A stretch of 62,203 nt of DNA from the NCBI GenBank assembly GCA_009844085.1, contig VYCF01000074.1:1-62203 (forward strand), read 5' to 3'. A program made the translations under genes and the position numbers. Below the pieces are notes generated by a model that was not told where the DNA came from, searched no databases, and saw only the letters and a program-made list of their open reading frames with translations. This document shows positions 32,773 to 40,845 of the stretch, one piece after another. The stretch's first letter is position 1. Each line of letters begins with the position of its first letter. This DNA comes from Gammaproteobacteria bacterium. GTDB taxonomy: Bacteria; Pseudomonadota; Gammaproteobacteria; Pseudomonadales; Pseudohongiellaceae.

Positions 32773-33558
32773 ATGAAGCGCTCGCTGGAGCCCCTGAGAT
32801 TAGCGAATTCGCCATTGGTGCTAGTGCTATGTCAAGTAAGGATTTCATCCGTTCAGAATATTTCGAAATATATTCCGGAAATTCAGGATCACTTGAGGAA
32901 AAACGGCTTTCCAGTGGACGTGAGTGGGGAGGTCGTTGAGGTAACCCTTCAGTCCGATGGCCCAGTGCAACAACGCAAACAAACGCATTGGGAATTTCGA
33001 ACCCTAGAGGAAGACTGGAGCATCATTGTTGGCAAATCAGCCATAGTGGTACAAACAACTGCATATTCCGATTTTCAAAGGTTCCTGAATGTCCTTTCGA
33101 CTGCCTTGAACGCCGTGAACGCTATAGTTGGGAGTTTAGTAATTGAACGCGTCGGACTTCGCTATGTTGACGCAATTAGACCTCAGGACGGGGAGTCGTG
33201 GAAGAAGTATGTGAAATCAGATTATCACGGACTTGAAAACAAATTAGCCGATGCTGAAGAACCGGTTGTATATATGCAAACTGTGTCGAAAACTGGGCAA
33301 AATCAACACATGATAGTCCGCTTGGCACAAAATCGTGAAGGAGCGATTCTTCCCTCAGATCTTTCCCTGCACCCCAGGCTTAAGATACAGGCTGAAGAGA
33401 ACGAGTTAGTTACGCTTCTGGATATGGACCATTATCGGGAGGACCGCAAGCCTTTATCAGTGGACAATGTCATTGAGACTGGCTGGGATCTCCATGATGG
33501 GCTCGACATAGTGTTTCGGGATACGGTGACCGAATTTGCGTTGGAGGCTTGGAAGTGA
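32773..33558 (+). CDS. TIGR04255-family protein
   Basis: The 261-residue product resembles the sporadically distributed TIGR04255 family: an N-terminal LANSPLVLVLCQVRISSV strand-turn, a central HWEFRTLEEDWSIIVG segment, then AIVGSLVIERVGLRYVDAI. No enzymatic motif is evident and the family's function is unknown. The ATG at 32773 is preceded by GGAG at eight bases. Codon use and base composition are clearly AT-richer than in flanking genes. It is first of three coupled genes: its TGA overlaps the next ATG by one base. Families with this patchy distribution are often carried on mobile or defence islands, which is inference here. Confidence 0.72.
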   Translation: MKRSLEPLRLANSPLVLVLCQVRISSVQNISKYIPEIQDHLRKNGFPVDVSGEVVEVTLQSDGPVQQRKQTHWEFRTLEEDWSIIVGKSAIVVQTTAYSDFQRFLNVLSTALNAVNAIVGSLVIERVGLRYVDAIRPQDGESWKKYVKSDYHGLENKLADAEEPVVYMQTVSKTGQNQHMIVRLAQNREGAILPSDLSLHPRLKIQAEENELVTLLDMDHYREDRKPLSVDNVIETGWDLHDGLDIVFRDTVTEFALEAWK

Positions 33559-34223
33559 TGCAACCGCAGAGAGTTCTTCCGGAAGATCTGCCCTTTCAGA
33601 CTAATAATCTGAGTTCGTCGCCCCAGTCAGATTACACGTCAAAAGTGATTCAGCACGTAACTCGGGACGAAGACATTGACCGACCTCCTGGAGGAGTGGT
33701 CAATATTGGTCTATGGACATTGGGTGGTGCTGATTCTAGTACTACGTTTGTCGGGCAGTTTCCTCTCGAAGAGGCTTTTTCTGCGATTGAGCCTGAATTG
33801 TCCTCAGCTGAACAGATTCGATTGGTTGTCCATACGCTCGGGTTCACCAAGCGTCAGCTAGGGGATTTGTTTGGCGTATCACGGCAAGCTATCTACGATT
33901 GGATAAAGGGTGAAGCGGTAAGTGACAAGAATGCTTCGCGACTGTTTGAGCTTGCTCGGATGCTCATTCCAATTAGGGCCGAAATTCGCCGCTCTCTTTA
34001 CCATCGCTACACGACTGAACGGATATCCGCAGACAATCCGAGCATCCTGGAATTGTTGCGTGAAAAAAATTGGGATACGGAACGCATTTCTGGTCAATTG
34101 CAATTGGCGGGGGAGATGACTATGAAACGGCTCGAACGCCCAGGGAAAAGTCGAAGTCAGATCTCCAAATCTCAGGGAGATGAGAATTTTCTTAACAATC
34201 TGCGTTCTCTCGGTGAGGGGTAA
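33558..34223 (+). CDS. Helix-turn-helix protein of the imported cassette
   Basis: The 221-residue product has an N-terminal region of unknown fold, then a Xre-like helix-turn-helix (about 95-130) with the reading TKRQLGDLFGVSRQAIYDWIKG, followed by a helical C-terminal part. It probably binds DNA and may control the cassette. GGAGG 10 bases before the ATG and the one-base overlap with the previous stop indicate coupling. Base composition is as AT-rich as its partners. I do not recognise the family beyond the HTH. Confidence 0.72.
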   Translation: MQPQRVLPEDLPFQTNNLSSSPQSDYTSKVIQHVTRDEDIDRPPGGVVNIGLWTLGGADSSTTFVGQFPLEEAFSAIEPELSSAEQIRLVVHTLGFTKRQLGDLFGVSRQAIYDWIKGEAVSDKNASRLFELARMLIPIRAEIRRSLYHRYTTERISADNPSILELLREKNWDTERISGQLQLAGEMTMKRLERPGKSRSQISKSQGDENFLNNLRSLGEG

Positions 34224-34226
34224 TGA

Positions 34227-35069
34227 ATGGATTCAGACTCAGAGTCGATTCGCCATTCAGGATGGAAGCAGGGAAGCCTTGTAAGACAAGGTGATGTGGA
34301 AACGCTGATTGGGGCTGCGGTAGATCAAATCGGAACATTGGACTTAACCAGAGACAGAACGGGGTTGATCGTTGTTTCCCAAGACTGTGATCTGGTTAGG
34401 GACTCTGTTGCCGAACCGTTTGTTGAACTCATAGCCATCAAGAAGAATCGCGAGTCGAAGCCGCAGTACTTCAATGGGCGCAATCCTCGCTTGTTACAAA
34501 TTCCAGTGATGAAGTCGCAGGGAGGGACCAGCATTCAAGAAATCTCCATCCATGACCGTTTTCGCGTGGAGAAAAAATGGTTAAGAGATCTGGCTCCAGA
34601 TGAAAACAAATGGTTAGAAGAGAGGTACAGGAAACTGCTCTGCGGTTGGATTGCCAAGCGCTATGATCGTCCGGCCTTTCCAGATGCCTTCAACCAACGA
34701 CTTGAGCCAGTAGAGAGAAGGCTGGAAACATTATTCAAGAGTAAGATAAGCCATCATGTATCGGGGATTTACATAGCTGGCGCCGACCAAGAGCATACAG
34801 CAGAAGATTCTTACCTGATTTCCGTTAGAGTAACCTATGAGGAACGGTGGTCCGAAGACTTCGAAGTCCTTGATTCGGTCGAAAATTTCTTGCAGAGGCT
34901 CTCGGATATTCTGGAAGGCTGTCAAGGGATCGACCTCTTTCTTGGTGATATTAGAAAAACGTCAGAAGAAGATTTAACGCTTGGAGAATTACGCGAATTC
35001 AGAAGATTCGACAGGGACTATCGCAGCTTGCCTGAAGAGGAAGGGAAAGCGATACCCGTCAAAGCCTAA
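34227..35069 (+). CDS. Unknown protein with a SQDCDLV motif, third cassette gene
   Basis: The 280-residue product has no signal peptide or membrane segment. It contains GLIVVSQDCDLVRD (about residues 46-59), a motif I associate with uncharacterised phage- and island-borne proteins, then RVEKKWLRDLAPDENKW and a C-terminal region LILGDIRK-like in pattern (IDLFLGDIRKTSEEDL). No known catalytic site is clear. GGTGAGGGG before the ATG is a good ribosome site. It starts three bases after the HTH gene and shares its composition, so the three genes form one unit. Confidence 0.65.
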   Translation: MDSDSESIRHSGWKQGSLVRQGDVETLIGAAVDQIGTLDLTRDRTGLIVVSQDCDLVRDSVAEPFVELIAIKKNRESKPQYFNGRNPRLLQIPVMKSQGGTSIQEISIHDRFRVEKKWLRDLAPDENKWLEERYRKLLCGWIAKRYDRPAFPDAFNQRLEPVERRLETLFKSKISHHVSGIYIAGADQEHTAEDSYLISVRVTYEERWSEDFEVLDSVENFLQRLSDILEGCQGIDLFLGDIRKTSEEDLTLGELREFRRFDRDYRSLPEEEGKAIPVKA

Positions 35070-35110
35070 GTAATCTAACGCCACCTTTAGTTGATTTTGT
35101 AATAATCGGC

Positions 35111-35905
35111 ATGGAACTCAGGATTTACCAGGTTGACGCTTTCACGGACAGAGTGTTCGGGGGCAATCCCGCGGCGGTGGTGCCCCTGGACGAGTGGTTG
35201 CCGGCTGAAACCATGCAGGCCATCGCCATGGAGAACAATCTGGCGGAGACCGCTTTCTTCGTCGAGCGCTTCGACGGCGATTACGAATTGCGCTGGTTTA
35301 CCCCCGCGGTCGAAGTGCCGCTTTGCGGCCATGCCACGCTTGCCTCCGCCTGGGTGTTGTTCAATCGGCTCGGTCTCGAAGGCGACAAGGTCACTTTCCA
35401 TACCCGCGGCGGGCAACTGTCGGTGATGCGCGACGGCGAGATGCTGATGCTCGACTTTCCGGCCCAGCCGCCGGCGCCGGCCGAGATCGGCGATGTCGCC
35501 GCCGCGCTGTCGGAGGACGGCGCGCGCATCGAACCCGAAGCCGTTCTCGCATCGAGCTACGCCATGGCGGTGCTTGACTCGGAGCAGACAGTGCTTGCCG
35601 TGGAGCCGGACTTCCGCAAGATCGCCGCGCTGGAGAATCCGAACCTGATCGTCACCGCGCCGGGGGAAGATTGCGATTTCGTCTCGCGGTTCTTCGCGCC
35701 CGGCGTGGGAATCGACGAAGACCCGGTTACGGGCTCGGCCCATTGCGTGCTCGTTCCCTACTGGGCCGAACGCCTCGGAAAAAACGAATTGTTCGCCCGT
35801 CAGGTCTCCAGCCGCGGCGGCAAACTCTGGTGCGCCCTGGACGGTGACAGGGTGCTGATGGCGGGGCAGGCTGTGCTTTACCTGGAAGGGGCCATCAGGC
35901 TGTAG
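35111..35905 (+). CDS. PhzF-family isomerase
   Basis: The 264-residue product belongs to the PhzF/DapF-like fold, named for the phenazine isomerase. It has the N-terminal YQVDAFTDRVFGGNPAAVV block, the conserved Glu in NLAETAFF (about residue 46, the catalytic acid/base in PhzF), PLCGHATLASA, and DPVTGSAHC near the C terminus. Other phenazine genes are absent, so this is a general member with unknown substrate. GC content is back to the genome norm. The TAG stop lies in the GTAG before a REP. Confidence 0.9.
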   Translation: MELRIYQVDAFTDRVFGGNPAAVVPLDEWLPAETMQAIAMENNLAETAFFVERFDGDYELRWFTPAVEVPLCGHATLASAWVLFNRLGLEGDKVTFHTRGGQLSVMRDGEMLMLDFPAQPPAPAEIGDVAAALSEDGARIEPEAVLASSYAMAVLDSEQTVLAVEPDFRKIAALENPNLIVTAPGEDCDFVSRFFAPGVGIDEDPVTGSAHCVLVPYWAERLGKNELFARQVSSRGGKLWCALDGDRVLMAGQAVLYLEGAIRL

Positions 35906-35931
35906 GCGGGCGAGGCATGCCTCGCCCCTAC
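35902..35931. repeat. REP palindrome (type A) after the PhzF gene
   Basis: A type A palindrome at 35908-35927 is followed by CTAC (35928-35931) and preceded, two bases away, by GTAG (35902-35905), the latter forming the stop of the PhzF gene. This is the last REP I found in the window. Confidence 0.86.
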
Positions 35932-35972
35932 GACAGGCATGGCGCCATTAGGATTTGATCGCGCGATACCCG

Positions 35973-38900
35973 TTATTCCAGGTCAGGCAGGGTCTGGCGC
36001 AGGACCTCGCTTCCCTGGGCGTCGAGAATCACGATCTCGGCAGCCGTGCGCAGCGGCAGCGGCGTGCGTGCGGCCCAGAACGATTCGTCGCTGTCGCCGA
36101 TCGCGATGCGGGCCAGTGGTTCTTCGTAGACTTGCACGCCGGCGTCGTCGTAGAGGATCAGCCGGTATTCCCCGTCTTCCGCGGGTGGCCGCGGTCCGCG
36201 CCCGGATACTTGCGCTTGACTGAGGCTCCATACGCCGTCGGCGGTAATGCCTCCTGAAAGAGCCAGACTTTGGGGCGCCTCCGATGATGCGGCCTGGGTC
36301 GAGCCAGTGGGTGTCCCTTCGGTCGTTACGGCCGCTGTCGAAACCGAATTTGCGCGTGAATAAGTACCGTATTCGCGCCAGTAATCCCATGCCTTTTCGT
36401 AGTGGTAATCCGAAATGAAGTCGATTTCGGTGCAATAGGACATCACGTCGCCGAAGCGATCGATTTCGCCGGAAACGAATCTGAACCAGTTGTGGTCCCA
36501 GCCGCGATCCGGCCCCAGTTGGCCCTCGGGATATGGATAGTCATGGTCTGGCCCTGCCGCGTCGCAGCCGGGCGGATGCCGCAGATTCAGGTTGTGTCCG
36601 AATTCATGCGGGATCGTGCCGAAGATCGAAGCCCCGCTTATCGCCACACGGCCCGGTAAGGCGGCGCGCCCCCCGATCGGAGAATAGGATATTCCGTGGT
36701 AGAACTCGTCGGGTTCGGCTTCCAGGTTCCAGAGTTCTCGCACCCTGGCCAGCATCGGGCCCGTACTCGTCGAATCGAGTTCGACCGCGGGGCCGACTTC
36801 GGCTATGTAGTTGCCGGAAATCGGATAATAGGCCTCGATTCCCTTCATCAGCAGGTTCGCATCGAGCACCGGTGGATCCTCGCCCGGCTGATGGAAGGGA
36901 AGGAAGGTTACGTGCAGATTCGGCGCGGCCTCGCCCGCGAGAACGATGGGTTCGGACTGGTTGTCCGCTTCGTTGGTTTCCGGGAGTTCGTTTTCCGGGT
37001 CGATCACGAACACGACACGGTTTTCCGGTATGAACATCGCGCCGGGCAGGTCAAAAACGTACTCGGTGCGCCATTGGCCGTCCCCTGTCCTTTCCGTCGA
37101 ATACACGCTGGCCGGCTGTAATTGGGCGCCCGGCGCCCGGCCTGTTTCATTCGATACGCGGCCGGCCACCAGTGGCGGCGTTCTCACCTCATGGTCGATA
37201 CTTACCGCCAGGGCAGCGCGCCGGTTGACGATCGGCGTCTGATATTCGACTCGGCTACCGTCCGCGTTGACTTCCAGGGCCAACGGCCCCTGGAACAGGG
37301 AAATCGAGTGAAAAACCGCGTTGCCGTTGGCGGTGGGGTCCGTCGAGTAGTCCGGGTCGGGTCTGTTCACGACTGGACTTTCGACTCCGGAAATGCGGGT
37401 TCCGTGCGTGGCTATGAAAAGCTCTCCCCGCGCCATCTTGTCCCAGAATACCCGGGGCAGGGTTCCGCTGAAATCGTTGTATCCGACGTTCAGCCTGCGC
37501 AGGTTGGGCGTTCTGGCGAAAGCGACCGGAATGGCGCCTTCCAGATTGTTTCCATACACGGAAAAGCTCCGCAAGGATCGCATGTCCGCAAATACTTCGG
37601 GGATCGAGCCGGTCAGTTCGTTCAAGCCCAGGAAGAGGTAATACAAGCGTGGAAGTTCGGCCAGTTCCACGGGAATGGCGCCCGTCAGTTCGTTGCCCGT
37701 GAGGTTCAGCAGCCACAGATTTTCCAGGTTGGCGAGTTGCGGCGGAATGGGGCCGGTGAGTTCGTTTCTGTCGAGATGCAGTTCTATCAGCTCGTTCGCC
37801 CAACTGAGCTCGCGGGGAACGGGACCGCTCAACTGATTTCTGGACAGGTCCAGATCGCGTATCTTGCGGAGCCGCCCGAGTTCCCATGGAATTTCTCCGG
37901 TTAGCCGATTGTCCGAAAGATCGAGTTCCAGCAGCTCGGAAACCAGCCAGAGTTCCGGAGGAATTTCTCCACTGAGGAAGTTTTCCTTGAGGTTCAGGCG
38001 CAGCAGTTTCCGCAGGTTGGTGAATTCCGGCGGGATGGGTCCGGTCAGCCGATTCGAGCCGAGCGAAAGCTGCGACAGTTCGGTCAGTTGGGCAAGCTCC
38101 GGCGGAATGGGGCCGGTCAGCCTGTTTCCGTGCAGGAAGATCGATGTGAGGGACCGGAGTTGCCCCAGTTCCGGCGGGATCTTGCCGGTCAGTTCGTTGT
38201 TGCTCAGATCGATGAGGGTCAAGGCGTCGAGTCGCTCGAGGTCCAGCGATATGGCGCCTCGCAGGCCGAGGTCGGGCAAATTGATCGCGCTGACTCGCCC
38301 CCCGTCGATGCCGATTCCGGCCCAATCGTCGATCCGCACCTGTTCGCCCCTGCCCCATTGGCGAACCGGCAAGTCCGCGGCGGTCGAGCCGCCCGCGATC
38401 AGGGCGTTGGCGAATTCGACTACCGCGCTGCAATCCCGGGCCATCCCGGTATTGCCGCCGGGATTGTCGACGAATCGGCCGTTCGAGCAGCCGTCGGCGT
38501 CGATCAGCAGGGGCGCGGTGACGATCCGGTCGGGAGGGCCGAGCAGGATAGGCGGTATTGCCGAGAACACCGCGCCGTTCAGCGGCATTCCGATCGTCGC
38601 GACCGGTCCGGAGCAAGTGGCGTGTACCGAGTATGCCCCCTCGTCTTCCGAACCCTCGAACAGCTCGTCGACGAACCGCAATTCGACGGAATTTGAAGGA
38701 ACGGTCAGCAGGACGATGTCGAGCACCGAGAGCCGGTAATCGTCATACCACACGTTGCAATCGATATCCGCGCCGGTATCGTTCGCGAAGACCAGGGCGA
38801 ACTCATCGCTGCGGGGCAAGACCGGAAACCGGATGTCTTCCGCCGTCGGCGCTCCCGGAATGGTGGCCATGCCCGCGAGGCGGCCCCGCGTTTCCGCGAT

Positions 38901-39941
38901 AAGCAGATTGCGGGCGACGGCGGCTTGCTCGCATTCGAGCCTGGCATGGCCGTAGGCGAGCGAATTACCCCCAGTGCTGACGAACGTTTTCTGTCCGCCC
39001 GGACTTTCCAGTTCGAACGTCGCGCTCGAACCGTGGAAGCTGTCGAAGCGGCCGTTTGCCAGTTCGGCGCCTTTCAGGACGAGCGTGCACCGGTTGGTCG
39101 CCGGGGCGGAATTCGTGACCGTCAATTGACTGCGGAAACCATCGCCGTCTACGACCAGGGGTATGAATTGCGTCCGTTCCGCCGCAATGTCCCCACGCGG
39201 CAAAACGGAAGCGAGGGAGGAAAACGCGGGCGTATTGAGCGGCAGGCCCAATGCGCCGATCCCCAAGTTGCAGGACACCCTTGCCGAACCGCCGCCGAAT
39301 CCCCGCGGAACGCCCACCAGTTCGTCCAGGAAATGCAGCGATGTCGAATTTCCGGGTACGGGGAAGGAATTCCGGTCCAGTTCCCGGCCATGCTCGTCGT
39401 TCAGCCGTATGGAGCAGGATGCGCGGGAACCGGAGTCGTTCGAAAAGACCAGGCCAAGTTCCCCCGATCGCGGCAGTACGGGAAAATGAAAGTTCGTTCC
39501 GCGTTGCGATTCCGGCACGAAGGCCATGCCGTCTATCGATTCGGGTCCGTACAAGGCCAGGGAAGTCCGGACAACGACCGGCTCGGCGCAATCCATGTTC
39601 GCATACCCGAAGGCAAGCGATCGCGTGCCTCTGCTGAAGATCCGCAGACTCGGATGGTCATCGTCAAGTTCGATCGTCGCCCTGGCGCCCGACCATTTGA
39701 CCGCTTCATGGGAGTAGAAGCTGCCGGGGCTCATGCCGGGACCGTGCAGATCCAGCGTGCACAGGTTTTCCCTGATGTGCGAGGCGTTGGCGAGGAACAG
39801 GGTCGTCTGGAATTCGCCCCCGACAGCGACTAATGGAAAGAAATGCAGCCGGTTCGCGGTCTTGTCCGGTACCTGCGCAAAAACCGGCAGGGCCGCCAAC
39901 AGGGTGGCGGCAAAAAATGCCCGCGCGTACACAGCGTTCAT
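35973..39941 (-). CDS. Secreted plant-type LRR protein with metzincin protease domain
   Basis: The 1322-residue product begins with a signal peptide (about 1-22, ending VFAQ). Two copies of a four-cysteine module follow (about 33-245 and 255-470). Next come 11 leucine-rich repeats of 24 residues (about 571-833) of the plant-specific consensus, e.g. LTLIDLSNNELTGKIPPEL. A beta-rich region (about 870-1010) is followed by a metalloprotease domain with H1112-E-F-G-H-N-L-N-L-R-H1122 (HExxHxxxxxH) and a Met-turn DVM1167SYC. The C-terminal tail is a small beta domain. It should be a zinc protease outside the cell, perhaps exported by the type II system, with LRRs for target binding; export route and target are inferred. 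Its ATG overlaps the stop of the SapC-like gene. Confidence 0.85.
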   Translation of the reverse strand: MNAVYARAFFAATLLAALPVFAQVPDKTANRLHFFPLVAVGGEFQTTLFLANASHIRENLCTLDLHGPGMSPGSFYSHEAVKWSGARATIELDDDHPSLRIFSRGTRSLAFGYANMDCAEPVVVRTSLALYGPESIDGMAFVPESQRGTNFHFPVLPRSGELGLVFSNDSGSRASCSIRLNDEHGRELDRNSFPVPGNSTSLHFLDELVGVPRGFGGGSARVSCNLGIGALGLPLNTPAFSSLASVLPRGDIAAERTQFIPLVVDGDGFRSQLTVTNSAPATNRCTLVLKGAELANGRFDSFHGSSATFELESPGGQKTFVSTGGNSLAYGHARLECEQAAVARNLLIAETRGRLAGMATIPGAPTAEDIRFPVLPRSDEFALVFANDTGADIDCNVWYDDYRLSVLDIVLLTVPSNSVELRFVDELFEGSEDEGAYSVHATCSGPVATIGMPLNGAVFSAIPPILLGPPDRIVTAPLLIDADGCSNGRFVDNPGGNTGMARDCSAVVEFANALIAGGSTAADLPVRQWGRGEQVRIDDWAGIGIDGGRVSAINLPDLGLRGAISLDLERLDALTLIDLSNNELTGKIPPELGQLRSLTSIFLHGNRLTGPIPPELAQLTELSQLSLGSNRLTGPIPPEFTNLRKLLRLNLKENFLSGEIPPELWLVSELLELDLSDNRLTGEIPWELGRLRKIRDLDLSRNQLSGPVPRELSWANELIELHLDRNELTGPIPPQLANLENLWLLNLTGNELTGAIPVELAELPRLYYLFLGLNELTGSIPEVFADMRSLRSFSVYGNNLEGAIPVAFARTPNLRRLNVGYNDFSGTLPRVFWDKMARGELFIATHGTRISGVESPVVNRPDPDYSTDPTANGNAVFHSISLFQGPLALEVNADGSRVEYQTPIVNRRAALAVSIDHEVRTPPLVAGRVSNETGRAPGAQLQPASVYSTERTGDGQWRTEYVFDLPGAMFIPENRVVFVIDPENELPETNEADNQSEPIVLAGEAAPNLHVTFLPFHQPGEDPPVLDANLLMKGIEAYYPISGNYIAEVGPAVELDSTSTGPMLARVRELWNLEAEPDEFYHGISYSPIGGRAALPGRVAISGASIFGTIPHEFGHNLNLRHPPGCDAAGPDHDYPYPEGQLGPDRGWDHNWFRFVSGEIDRFGDVMSYCTEIDFISDYHYEKAWDYWREYGTYSRANSVSTAAVTTEGTPTGSTQAASSEAPQSLALSGGITADGVWSLSQAQVSGRGPRPPAEDGEYRLILYDDAGVQVYEEPLARIAIGDSDESFWAARTPLPLRTAAEIVILDAQGSEVLRQTLPDLE

Positions 39942-40729
39942 AGATTGTCGAAACTAATGTTTCCGGTTTCGTCGATCTCGCCGAAATCGAGTTCGCGTTC
40001 TTCGGTCTTCTTCCAGCGCCGCCGGGCGATCTCGACCAGGGCGGGCATGTGGTGGCCCGAAAGCAGTTGCACGTAGGTGAGATAGAGCGCGCCGCAATCG
40101 CGCATCGCGGCAAGGGATTCGCCGTCGAGTTGGGCGAGGCGCTCCTGGTCGACAGTGTAAAGGCCCCTTACCTGCACGGGGGATTCCTCCTCCCCGGCGG
40201 TGATTTCCCATTCCTTGATCAGTTCGAGTTCGGCGAGTTTCGCCGTCGCGCGCTCGGCCGCCACCAGGTCCGCCGCGTGTTGCCGCATTTTGTTGACCAG
40301 GTCCGCCAGCATCGGTTCCAGATTTCCCTCTTCATCGAAAAACCGGCGCCAGCCTTTCGCCTCCGCGGGCACGTCTTCCGCGTCGCAAACCAGTTCGGAT
40401 TCTTCCTGGATGCAGACCTGGTAGCGATCCTTGTCGATTCGCGCCATGCGGAACGGCCAGCCCTGGTAGGCGTCGGGCAAATGGGCCGCCAGCCAGTTGC
40501 CGGAATCCTCGATGACGAGATTTTCACCGTTGCGCAGGCCCTGGATCGCGATCAGCAGGTACTTGTCCTCCAGCTTGATGAAACCCGCCGGCAGGGCCAT
40601 TGCCGCCTTCTGCATCTCCTTCATGCCCAGCGGCATGAGGTGGTCGCTTGCGGTGAACCGGAAACTCGTCGGCCTGCTCCAGCGCAATCCGGCGTGTGTC
40701 TTCTGGGAAATGGGGACAAGCTTGCTCAC
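39938..40729 (-). CDS. SapC-family protein
   Basis: The 263-residue product matches the SapC family, named from the S-layer protein locus of Campylobacter: LVPISQKTHAGLRW at the start, then DHLMPLGMKEMQKAAMALPAGF, and an acidic C terminus. No signal peptide is present, so it should be cytoplasmic; the molecular role of the family is not settled. Its TGA overlaps the ATG of the LRR-metzincin gene (ATGA), a strong sign of coupled translation and joint function. The upstream TATAAT on the minus strand fits a promoter. Confidence 0.85.
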   Translation of the reverse strand: MSKLVPISQKTHAGLRWSRPTSFRFTASDHLMPLGMKEMQKAAMALPAGFIKLEDKYLLIAIQGLRNGENLVIEDSGNWLAAHLPDAYQGWPFRMARIDKDRYQVCIQEESELVCDAEDVPAEAKGWRRFFDEEGNLEPMLADLVNKMRQHAADLVAAERATAKLAELELIKEWEITAGEEESPVQVRGLYTVDQERLAQLDGESLAAMRDCGALYLTYVQLLSGHHMPALVEIARRRWKKTEERELDFGEIDETGNISFDNL

Positions 40730-40765
40730 GTCTTCGTCCTTGCCGTGCGAATCGGGGACACGCGA

Positions 40766-40771
40766 ATTATA
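40766..40771 (-). promoter_or_regulatory. Probable -10 box of the sapC-LRR operon
   Basis: ATTATA on the plus strand reads TATAAT on the minus strand, 36 bases upstream of the SapC-like start. The context TATAATTCGCG is the same as in front of the cytochrome c5 gene near 51511. No strong -35 is seen. Confidence 0.45.
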
Positions 40772-40845
40772 GACCGATTCCGCACTATCCCGTCCCGGCG
40801 CGGTGGGTTAACATCCGAACCACTTCACGAGCGGCGGAAAAACTG

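Noticed and set aside
35070..35110. Attachment-site direct repeats flanking the AT-rich cassette
   Set aside because: I compared 32645-32772 with this right edge and saw no repeat longer than a few bases and no integrase or tRNA gene.
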